In this document: piece after piece, positions 22,972 through 29,662 of the stretch | How the letters are laid out: each line of letters opens with the position of its first letter | Numbering within the stretch: the stretch's first letter is position 1 | NCBI GenBank assembly: GCA_021846725.1 | Contig: JAJZWK010000005.1 | Coordinates: 1-29,662, forward strand | Reading direction: 5' to 3' | DNA from: Actinomycetes bacterium | Lineage (GTDB): Bacteria; Actinomycetota; Acidimicrobiia; Acidimicrobiales; JAMCPL01 | Length of the DNA stretch: 29,662 bases | Made by a program: the position numbers and the translations under genes | Notes under the pieces: model-generated | Seen by the model: only the letters and a program-made list of their open reading frames with translations | What the model was told of the DNA's origin: nothing | The model's database searches: none

Positions 22972-23352
22972 TCAGGCTACCCTGGACAGTATTTTTTCTG
23001 TTATCTGCTTACGTACACTTCGTGCTTGGCTATGAGCATACTTGACTGCAGCCCGTGCATCCTCGGGGAGCTTGTCCTCTAGCGGGCTCAGCGTGGAATC
23101 GATACGATCCAATGCCTTCTCTAGTCTGTCGTCAGCATCCTTTGCTCGCTTTGCTATTTCCTGCTTTGCAATAGACAGCGTACCGGCAAGATTCTGACTA
23201 GGCTGGTCCAACCGCTGCTGGACAAACTTTGCCAACTCATTGCGCCTGACCTGTGCGCGCTGGTAACCCATTACTCCAAGCCCGATTGTCACGTAAGCTG
23301 CATTCTTGGCAACCTCATTGACCTCTTGCTTGATATCGTTGATCTTAGCCAT
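22972..23352 (-). CDS. Conserved hypothetical protein (126 aa), helical
   Basis: The protein starts MAKINDIKQEVNEVAKNAAY, has one moderately hydrophobic segment (about 17-32, YVTIGLGVMGYQRAQ) and then a long amphipathic, highly charged helical region (LSIAKQEIAKRAKDADDRLE). It could be a small membrane-associated or phasin-like helical protein, but I cannot assign a function. The start is well supported by AGGAGG just upstream of the ATG at 23352. It is a single-gene unit with a good promoter 147 bases upstream and a terminator about 200 bases downstream, which suggests substantial expression. Confidence 0.75.
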   Translation of the reverse strand: MAKINDIKQEVNEVAKNAAYVTIGLGVMGYQRAQVRRNELAKFVQQRLDQPSQNLAGTLSIAKQEIAKRAKDADDRLEKALDRIDSTLSPLEDKLPEDARAAVKYAHSQARSVRKQITEKILSRVA

Positions 23353-23430
23353 ATAAATCCTCCTGAACTCAGTAACTTTTCTAATTTGTCTGTAGGGTAC
23401 AATTATTATTTGACTGGAAAACCACCCCAG

Positions 23431-23455
23431 CCAAACTGGTTATACACCAAACTGG
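23431..23455. repeat. Paired CCAAACTGG sites in the leader of the 126-aa hypothetical
   Basis: CCAAACTGG occurs at 23431-23439 and 23447-23455, 16 bases apart, downstream of the minus-strand promoter. Each is an imperfect CCA-N3-TGG palindrome, so the pair could be an operator; there is no independent support. Confidence 0.5.
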
Positions 23456-23498
23456 CAGTGGGCTGAGCTGTGTAGTAACTGTAACCCTTCTGCTAACT

Positions 23499-23527
23499 AT
23501 TATAACATGTACAATAAACAATTGCAA
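23499..23527 (-). promoter_or_regulatory. Sigma-70-type promoter for the 126-aa hypothetical
   Basis: On the minus strand TTGCAA (23522-23527), a 17-base spacer and a perfect TATAAT (23499-23504) point toward the gene starting at 23352, giving a leader of about 140 bases. Confidence 0.65.
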
Positions 23528-23578
23528 GCACTTTTTCAAAAAAACTTACTACCTCGACTTTTATGTAATTACTAGTTA

Positions 23579-23619
23579 GTACGATATATTTGTATCCTGT
23601 ACGGTATATTCGTATTCCA
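23579..23619. repeat. Imperfect 20-base tandem repeat
   Basis: GTACGATATATTTGTATCCT (23579-23598) is followed directly by GTACGGTATATTCGTATTCC (from 23599). The two differ at a few positions, mostly transitions. It lies upstream of the glycosyltransferase gene and may be regulatory. Confidence 0.8.
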
Positions 23620-23872
23620 GTTTGTTGTAACCGTCGGTCGTTTGCCTGGTCGGTCATTAGTTTGCCTGACTTTACCTGACAGTATATCTAGTTTAGTGGA
23701 TAAGGCTACGATTTGTAATCACAACATCGAGTTCTTTAGAAGACAGACGCTATCCTGACGTAGACGTATTAGTATGCAGGATGGAGTTAGAGATATTTGA
23801 AATACGGTCATTTTGGAGTTTAGGATGGTAGCTGACTTAAACTGTGATAATGTGCTGCCCGTATGGTGATCT

Positions 23873-26800
23873 ATGATGACCGAGACTAGCCAGATAGACG
23901 GCATGATATCAGATTGTGCTGTAGACCCAGATACATCAAGTGCTATGCTGTTGCCAGCCATAGTGGCGGTAGTGGTGGCACACGATCCGGGGAACTGGTT
24001 TGAAGAGCAGCTTCGCTCTTTGCTGTTACAGGATTATCCTGGATTGGTTGTATTGGTGGTCGATTCAGCCAGCTCTACGCCGGTTGCTCCCAGAGTGGCG
24101 AATATACTTCCCGACGCATATGTTATAAGGGTAGAAAGCAATGATGGTTTTGGATCGGCAATTAATCTCGCTCTATCCCATGTGGAGGGTGCTCAGTATC
24201 TGCTGATATGCCATGATGACATTGCATTGGAGCCGGATGCAGTACGCAGGATGGTAGAAGAGAGCTATAGGTCCAATGCCGGTGTAGTTACTCCCAAAAT
24301 GGTGCAATGGGAACATCCGAATGTTCTGCTGCACATGGGAATGATGGTCGATCATTGTGGTGTGCCTGCGGAAAGGGTCGAGAAGGATGAGATCGACCAT
24401 GGCCAGCATGATGCCCCTGTGGAGGTGTTTGCAGCACCGGGAGGATGCATGCTCGTTCGTAGGGATCTCATGGATGAAATTGGCGGTATGGACCCATCTA
24501 TACCTGCAGCCGGTGATGATATAGATTTTTCCTGGCGGATAAGAGTTGCAGGAGGGCGTATAGTTTTGTGTCCGAGAGCGAAGGTACGCCATCTGGAAGC
24601 CATGACTACCGGTATGCGCCCATTTGAGGTGGATCACATTGACCTCGAGGTGCTCAGGCGCAGGCACGAGCTTGAGACTGTTATATCTTCATATGACCTC
24701 TTCCACTTATTATTCATAATACCTCAGCTTGTATTTCTCAGTATCGCTGAATTCGTACTTTCATCGATTGGTGGGCAGCACACCAGAGCAAAGGCGATAT
24801 CGCTTAGTTGGCGGTGGGTATTTACCCATATCTCTGATTTGCGTAGCAGGAGAGAGCGGATACATGCCATAAGGAGAGCAGACGATGCAGAGATTGGCAG
24901 GTATCAACTGAAAGGATTTGCTCGCATTGTTTCCTATGCGAGGCGTGCTTCTCTCTATGGAATATCCGGGGCGCATCTGGCTAGGCCACCTGTCGAGCGA
25001 GGATCCCCCAACGAGTCATGGTGGGCTTCATGGCGTAGAAAGCAGTTTCTTTTTACATGGCTTCCAGCCATAGTCATTATTGTATGGGGCTTTCGTAATC
25101 TGCTCCTTCATCATCTACCTGTAGTAGATGAGTTATTGCCGTTTCCGTCATGGACGACAATGCTGAGTGCCTTCTTCACCGGCCATAGCGTCAGCGGGTT
25201 CACTGCACCGGTCCCTGTGTCACCATCCTCGCTCGTACTGGGTATCCTATCGTTTCTGGCTGGAGGGTCATCTACTTTGGCTCAGCACCTGTTCTTGGTT
25301 GCCCTGTTGCCTATCGGTGTCTGGGGTATATGGGTAGTTACAAGGTCGCTTAATAGTCGCCTTGCCAGGACTGTCGCATCCTTGAGCTACTTGTTCATTC
25401 CCCTGGCGTATGGAGATATCTCTTCAGGAAGGGTAGGAGATCTGGTGGCAATTGCTGGTGCTCCATTCATTTTTGCTGCTGTCGGGAGCTCGTTCAGAGC
25501 TTGGGAGTCCGGCGGACCTCCGAGAACAAATGGAGGTGAAACAGGTTATGCCGATGAGGTCATCTTGCCAGCGAGAGCTCATATTTCTTCATGGGGGAGG
25601 TCATTAGTTTCTTGGTTGAAGATGCATATTCGAGAAATATTGAAAGTAGCTCTAGTTACTGCGATATTTGCTATGTTCGTGCCAGGTGTATTCCTGTTCC
25701 CAGCGATATCAGCACTGGGGATTGCATGCGGTTATCTTCTTACCCGTAAGGCCCATTGGCGTGACAGGTGGCTGGTCCATGCCTGCATGGTAAGTGTTCT
25801 TGCTACTGTAGGAGCTATTGCCCTGCTCGCTCCGTGGTCGGTCGTGTCGCTTGCCAGGTCAGGTATGTCGGCAAGTAGCATCGTGAGATTTGGTGCGAAT
25901 GGTACAAGTGGAACGTTCCTTGGTTTGCTGGAGTTTGCAAGCGGGAATCTCCATCCTGGGCTACTCCCATTCGGCTTTTTGATCGTGGCATTTATTGCGA
26001 TATTCATTGCATCTACCGGGAAGCAACTGGTAGGGACTGCATCGGCTTGGTTTGTTACACTCTTTTCGGTCATTCTTGCTTGGCTGGCTACCAGAGGGTG
26101 GACAGGTCCGGTGGAGGTACCGAGTGGGGTCATGCTGGCTCTTGGGGCTGTGGGAGTATGTATTGCCATTGGCTATTCTATGGACGTGTTAGTGGCGTGG
26201 TTCCATCTCAACTCCAATAGAGCAAAGATAAAATCGATATTTGCACTCATGTTGCCTGTAGCGATATTGGTAATAGCGGCCGTTCCTGTGGCGGGCTTCT
26301 CTGGTAGTGGACGGTGGGGGCTTCCTGTCAATGGATATCGTAGTGCAGCTCCTTCGCATGCAGGTAACCTCTACTGGCGTACGCTCTGGCTGGGGAATCC
26401 GGCAGTGCTCCCCACTGGAGGTTCACCGATTTTGCCTGGATTGTCCTATACGGTAGCGAGAGGTTGGTTGCCAGATGAGTTGGATATGGCGAGCTCCACC
26501 TCTGGAGTGTCAGGGGCATACAATGGATCCGCATCCGGTATCGGCTATGATGTCAATCTGGCAGTTAACGGAGGTACTGCTACTCTTGGAAAGATGTTAT
26601 CGCGATATGATATACGTTATATAGTTGTGCTCTCTTCTCCTGCACCGATCATTCCTGGTATACAGGAGGTATCATTTCAGGCAAGAGTTCCTGGGGTGGT
26701 AAACGGTATGCGTCTCCAAAATGATCTCTCGGAGATAGTGGGTTCTGAAGGATATCGAGTGTTCATAAATACTGCTTTTCCTCACGGGCGGTACCATAAG

Positions 26801-26923
26801 CAGCTGTTTCCATGGTATATGCCTATGCTTGCAGTGGTACAAATCATACTTTGGACTCTGTGCGTCTGGGCAGTCGTCTACCTTCGCCGCAGAAGACTAA
26901 GGTTAGCTAATGGTCGTCAGTGA
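23873..26923 (+). CDS. Large membrane glycosyltransferase, GT2 domain plus multi-pass region
   Basis: 1016 residues. An N-terminal GT2 (GT-A fold) domain covers about 28-250: VAVVVAHDPGNWFEEQLRSL, LVVDSASS, NDGFGSAINLAL, the metal-binding CHDD (113-116), APGGCMLVRRDL, and DDIDFSWRIRVAGG as acceptor and base region. From about 285 to 800 there are roughly ten or more hydrophobic helices, and a C-terminal extracytoplasmic-looking region (SYTVARGWLPDEL, YDIRYIVVLSS) ends in a last membrane helix and a basic tail (YLRRRRLRL). Such fusions occur in actinobacteria next to DUF5719 genes and are thought to act in cell-envelope glycan assembly; the sugar and acceptor cannot be read from sequence. The start is the first of two adjacent ATGs, with GGTGAT just upstream. 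Confidence 0.85.
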   Translation: MMTETSQIDGMISDCAVDPDTSSAMLLPAIVAVVVAHDPGNWFEEQLRSLLLQDYPGLVVLVVDSASSTPVAPRVANILPDAYVIRVESNDGFGSAINLALSHVEGAQYLLICHDDIALEPDAVRRMVEESYRSNAGVVTPKMVQWEHPNVLLHMGMMVDHCGVPAERVEKDEIDHGQHDAPVEVFAAPGGCMLVRRDLMDEIGGMDPSIPAAGDDIDFSWRIRVAGGRIVLCPRAKVRHLEAMTTGMRPFEVDHIDLEVLRRRHELETVISSYDLFHLLFIIPQLVFLSIAEFVLSSIGGQHTRAKAISLSWRWVFTHISDLRSRRERIHAIRRADDAEIGRYQLKGFARIVSYARRASLYGISGAHLARPPVERGSPNESWWASWRRKQFLFTWLPAIVIIVWGFRNLLLHHLPVVDELLPFPSWTTMLSAFFTGHSVSGFTAPVPVSPSSLVLGILSFLAGGSSTLAQHLFLVALLPIGVWGIWVVTRSLNSRLARTVASLSYLFIPLAYGDISSGRVGDLVAIAGAPFIFAAVGSSFRAWESGGPPRTNGGETGYADEVILPARAHISSWGRSLVSWLKMHIREILKVALVTAIFAMFVPGVFLFPAISALGIACGYLLTRKAHWRDRWLVHACMVSVLATVGAIALLAPWSVVSLARSGMSASSIVRFGANGTSGTFLGLLEFASGNLHPGLLPFGFLIVAFIAIFIASTGKQLVGTASAWFVTLFSVILAWLATRGWTGPVEVPSGVMLALGAVGVCIAIGYSMDVLVAWFHLNSNRAKIKSIFALMLPVAILVIAAVPVAGFSGSGRWGLPVNGYRSAAPSHAGNLYWRTLWLGNPAVLPTGGSPILPGLSYTVARGWLPDELDMASSTSGVSGAYNGSASGIGYDVNLAVNGGTATLGKMLSRYDIRYIVVLSSPAPIIPGIQEVSFQARVPGVVNGMRLQNDLSEIVGSEGYRVFINTAFPHGRYHKQLFPWYMPMLAVVQIILWTLCVWAVVYLRRRRLRLANGRQ

Positions 26924-26957
26924 AGATTCGTAATGTGGGGGGGAGGATGTCAGCAAA

Positions 26958-28862
26958 ATGAGTGAGAGCTTGCTTCTAAAGCGCAATGCTATGCGATCGA
27001 GGGTCACTATTGCATTGATAGTCATTGTAACCGTGATTGGGCTGACACTTATAGATGGGTTGGTTTTGAATTCTACTCGACCAGCTGTTTCTACCCTAGC
27101 CAAAGGCACTTCGTCGCCTGTTGTAGCTGTCGGTGGTGCTCAGTCAGTGGAATGGTCGTGTCCGGGTGGATCAGGATCGAGTGGACCTGCCCCGACCAGT
27201 ATTCTGATTACATCGTCACGATCATCTACTGTGCAAGCACAAGTTAGAGTCGTTTCCAATGCCGGGCTGGAAAGGTTTACAACTGTTACTGTACCCGCGG
27301 ATGGTCAGGTATCGTTCATCGCATCTACTCTACTGAATGGTCCATTCCTGGGTGCCTATGTAGTTGTCAATGGCGGTGGAGTAGGCGTGAGCGAGATAGA
27401 CAATGGTTTTACAGGGTGGTCGGTGTCGCCCTGCGCAGCTCATGGTGCAGACCAATGGTATTTTGCTGACGGCTCTACGGCTGGGGGTGACAGGTTGTAC
27501 ATGGAGTTGCTCAATCCTGGAGCGACCACCTCTGTGGTTAATCTGTCGTTTAGTACAAGTGAATCGAATGCAGGTATGTCGGCTGCTTCTGTAGGTGGCT
27601 CTTCAGGGAGCGGGAGTACAGGAGCGGGGACATCCAAAGTGATAGCGAAGCAGGGTTCTGGTGGTTCCATATCCGGATCCGGGGATGTGCTATCGCCCTC
27701 TGCATATCAGGGTATCGTGATTCCTCCCTTTGGGCTGGTGGTGGAGGACTTGGGGCACCACGTAGTATCTAAGGTGCCGGTAGCTACTGTAGTCAGTGCT
27801 ACTACTGGCGTAGTGGTGGCTGCAGAGCTTCAAGTGGGTGCAACCGGAGGTTCTACTGTGCCCAGTGACGGAATGGCACTGACCCTTGGCTCTGTTTCAC
27901 CAGCCAAGAGGTGGTGGTTTCCTATAGCGTGGGATCAGCCTGGATCAGTGGATGCATTTCATATATTCAATCCAGGGAATAGACCTGTATATTATAAGGC
28001 TATATTCAAGTTCAGCGGCGGTAGCGTACCTCCTTATAAGATGAGTGTTTCACCCCACACAGTCTCTACTTTGGTGGCTCAAGATATTCCTGGATTGCCT
28101 ACGGCTATCCCTTATCAGTTGGAGATCAGGGTAGTGCATGGTGGTGGTATAGTGGCGAGTAGCTCCCTTGCAGCTCCCCCGGAAGCCGCCCCAAATCCCC
28201 TATTCGGTATGTCGACTCCAATTGGTCGAGGTTACCGATGCTGGGTAGTACCGGTACTACCGTCTCCCGCTACCGGTGTGTCGGCTATAGGAGTTTCTGA
28301 TCTAGGTAGGAAGCCCGCTCGCGTAGTAATTCGAGCGCTCTATTCTGTGCCTGAAATTGTATCTGGCAGCTCTCACGTTACCACAGGCTCTCACACCACT
28401 ACCGGTCCCTCGGGCATCACTACTCTCCATGCCAATACCACTCCTGCTGTCGTCAAGACTGGTACAAGTACCGCTACTACCGGGAATCAGGCCTCTGCCT
28501 ACCCGCCAAATTTCTCCTTGGGAGGTAGCGTATGTAACATACCTATCGCTTCTACGGCTAGTAAACGAGGCAAACAGGGCAAACAGGGCAACATTGTAGT
28601 GGGTAGAACAGCGCATACCGGTGAGGCCATAGGTCACAGTAGCGTCCGCCATCACACTCCTGGTTTACGCTATGGCTATGTACCGATAGCAGACCAGACG
28701 GTATCTTCCTCTGAGCCATTTGCTCTTGCTGGCAGCTCAATGCCCTCACTTATAGGGGCTACAGCACTGGTAATCTCAGCCAACCAGCCTGTAGCTGTAG
28801 AGGTGGATGCTATGCCGTTTGGTACCATTGGAGCGGAGATCAATCCGGCGTTTAGCCTATAA
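26958..28862 (+). CDS. DUF5719-family anchored extracytoplasmic protein
   Basis: 634 residues. A signal-anchor helix (about 16-36, VTIALIVIVTVIGLTLIDGL) is followed by a beta-rich exported region. WYFADGSTAGGDRLYMELLN, VVNLSF and later WWFPIAWDQPGSVDAFHIFN with YYKAIF are repeats typical of the actinobacterial DUF5719 family, which sits next to GT2 membrane glycosyltransferases. Two Ser/Gly/Thr-rich insertions (about 195-240 and 472-520) and a small GKQGKQGN repeat near 545 interrupt the domain. The ATG at 26958 has a strong GGGGGAGGA upstream and lies 34 bases after the glycosyltransferase stop, so they form an operon. The end overlaps the convergent mca gene by 11 bases. The biochemical function is unknown. 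Confidence 0.75.
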   Translation: MSESLLLKRNAMRSRVTIALIVIVTVIGLTLIDGLVLNSTRPAVSTLAKGTSSPVVAVGGAQSVEWSCPGGSGSSGPAPTSILITSSRSSTVQAQVRVVSNAGLERFTTVTVPADGQVSFIASTLLNGPFLGAYVVVNGGGVGVSEIDNGFTGWSVSPCAAHGADQWYFADGSTAGGDRLYMELLNPGATTSVVNLSFSTSESNAGMSAASVGGSSGSGSTGAGTSKVIAKQGSGGSISGSGDVLSPSAYQGIVIPPFGLVVEDLGHHVVSKVPVATVVSATTGVVVAAELQVGATGGSTVPSDGMALTLGSVSPAKRWWFPIAWDQPGSVDAFHIFNPGNRPVYYKAIFKFSGGSVPPYKMSVSPHTVSTLVAQDIPGLPTAIPYQLEIRVVHGGGIVASSSLAAPPEAAPNPLFGMSTPIGRGYRCWVVPVLPSPATGVSAIGVSDLGRKPARVVIRALYSVPEIVSGSSHVTTGSHTTTGPSGITTLHANTTPAVVKTGTSTATTGNQASAYPPNFSLGGSVCNIPIASTASKRGKQGKQGNIVVGRTAHTGEAIGHSSVRHHTPGLRYGYVPIADQTVSSSEPFALAGSSMPSLIGATALVISANQPVAVEVDAMPFGTIGAEINPAFSL

Positions 28863-29662
28863 GGTCACCTTGTATGGTATCGAGAATGGCTTTGGCTTTT
28901 TTCCTGTCGTCGGGATTGTCGCTACCATATAGACGTTCAACGTCTACAATATTGCCGTGCTCATCTACTATCTTGGCAAGCAGGTAATCGTCCATTGGTG
29001 CGATACTGTCTATGACGTCATCTGGTAACCCAAACCAGAATGAAGATTCTGGATCGATTTGGGTAACGTGAGCCAGTAATGCTTCACGTCTTATATGGGT
29101 ATATCCGGTGACATCTACCCTTATTATATGGTCATTTTCCATCCACGAAGATGCCCTTTCAATCCATTCCTTGCCAAAAGGAGATTCCTTGCCTGCCTCC
29201 AGAAACTTTTTGTGTAGTTCAAGGATGCGTTGTCCTGAGAAAAATACATAGTACAACCTGGATGGTTGCCATGGTTGGCCAGCATCCGGATATTTTTCAG
29301 GATCACCAGCGTGGTCGAATGCTACGACTGAAGCCTCGTGTACCCTGATGTGGTCAGGATGGGGATAACGATCTCTCTCGTCCGCATAGGTAATTATGAT
29401 GTGGGGTCTATTTTGTCGTATGACCGCGACCAGCTTTTCAATCGTTTCTTCAATGGGTACGTGTGAGAATGCTTCCGGGTGGTTGTTTGTATCCGAGCCC
29501 GGCATACCGGAATCTCTGTATCCCAGCAATATCAACTCATCGTAGCCAATGATTTTTGCGGCATTGTTGAGTTCTTCTCGGCGTACTGTCGCTATGTCCT
29601 GATTCGCCACTAGATTACGGGCTTTCGGATTCAGTATGTCGCCCTCTTCACCTCCAGTGCAG
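28852..29662 (-). CDS. mca: Mycothiol S-conjugate amidase, N-terminus outside window
   Basis: A zinc-dependent LmbE/PIG-L family hydrolase that cuts mycothiol conjugates into a mercapturic acid and GlcN-Ins for detoxification. The frame continues past 29610 to the window edge; the added residues CTGGEEGDILNPKARN match the conserved motif after the N-terminal metal-binding HPDD of Mca and MshB, so the start and that motif lie to the right. Visible motifs are LLGYRDSGMPGSD, FSHVPIEETIEKLV and the metal-binding YPHPDHIRVH, then QPSRLYYVFF. The C-terminal part (ESSFWFGLPDDVIDSIAPMD) favours Mca over MshB. It implies mycothiol as cellular thiol, a hallmark of actinobacteria. It converges on the DUF5719 gene with an 11-base overlap. 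Confidence 0.88.
   Translation of the reverse strand, partial: CTGGEEGDILNPKARNLVANQDIATVRREELNNAAKIIGYDELILLGYRDSGMPGSDTNNHPEAFSHVPIEETIEKLVAVIRQNRPHIIITYADERDRYPHPDHIRVHEASVVAFDHAGDPEKYPDAGQPWQPSRLYYVFFSGQRILELHKKFLEAGKESPFGKEWIERASSWMENDHIIRVDVTGYTHIRREALLAHVTQIDPESSFWFGLPDDVIDSIAPMDDYLLAKIVDEHGNIVDVERLYGSDNPDDRKKAKAILDTIQGDLIG

Larger units (their letters stand above)
23353..23872. other. 520-base AT-rich intergenic region between divergent genes
   Basis: It contains the promoter of the 126-residue hypothetical on the minus strand, paired CCAAACTGG sites in its leader, a 20-base tandem repeat at 23579-23619, and TTTGCCTG repeats near 23641-23669. An extended -10-like TGTGATAAT at 23843-23851 could serve the glycosyltransferase gene but has no clear -35. 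No gene or RNA was recognised. Confidence 0.6.

Overview
The window looks like part of an actinobacterial chromosome with moderate G+C (roughly half by eye). The evidence is a mycothiol S-conjugate amidase (mca) at the right edge, a membrane glycosyltransferase followed by a DUF5719-type protein, and actinobacterial-style rplS, smc and sigma-factor sequences. Several conserved hypotheticals and two pilin-like proteins suggest the class Acidimicrobiia, possibly its lower-GC acidophilic members; that placement is inference. Almost everything is core chromosome. I see no transposase, phage gene, CRISPR array or defence island.

Layout. (1) 1-3141: the 3' part of a NarL/DegS-type sensor histidine kinase runs in from the left and overlaps a type IV pilin-like gene by one base. 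Two minus-strand hypotheticals follow, one of them a proline-rich tail-anchored protein. (2) 3194-6541: ilvE and cimA overlap and are followed by a conserved hypothetical; the first two serve branched-chain amino acid synthesis, with isoleucine made by the citramalate route. (3) 6602-9213, minus strand: acpP, rnc, mutM and a secreted pilin-like protein, with tRNA-Asn(GTT) upstream of acpP. (4) 9586-12912, minus strand: dnaG and the primary sigma factor gene, 3 bases apart. (5) A repeat-filled intergenic region, then 13291-22720 on the plus strand: smc, ftsY, ffh, rpsP, a KH-domain gene (khpA), rimM, trmD and rplS, that is chromosome organisation, signal-recognition-particle targeting, and ribosome and tRNA maturation. 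(6) 22728-22951: two strong inverted-repeat structures; then a minus-strand hypothetical with a clear sigma-70-type promoter and a 520-base AT-rich gap. (7) 23873-28862: the glycosyltransferase and DUF5719 genes, which converge on the partial mca gene.

The most distinctive signal is spread across the window. Many housekeeping genes carry low-complexity insertions or short direct duplications: the proline-rich protein (108-base period), sigma factor (27 and 117), SMC hinge (60), FtsY linker (36) and the rimM/trmD junction (72). All of these coding offsets are multiples of three, while offsets in non-coding DNA (16, 20, 25, 66, 71) are mixed. This suggests frequent local duplication filtered by reading frame. 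Other items worth a second look are a degenerate repeat shared by the ilvE leader and the dnaG-smc region, a complex inverted repeat after rplS (RNA or MITE-like), two atypical pilin-like proteins, and a RimM whose homology begins before any standard start codon. I did not find a clearly new multi-gene system.
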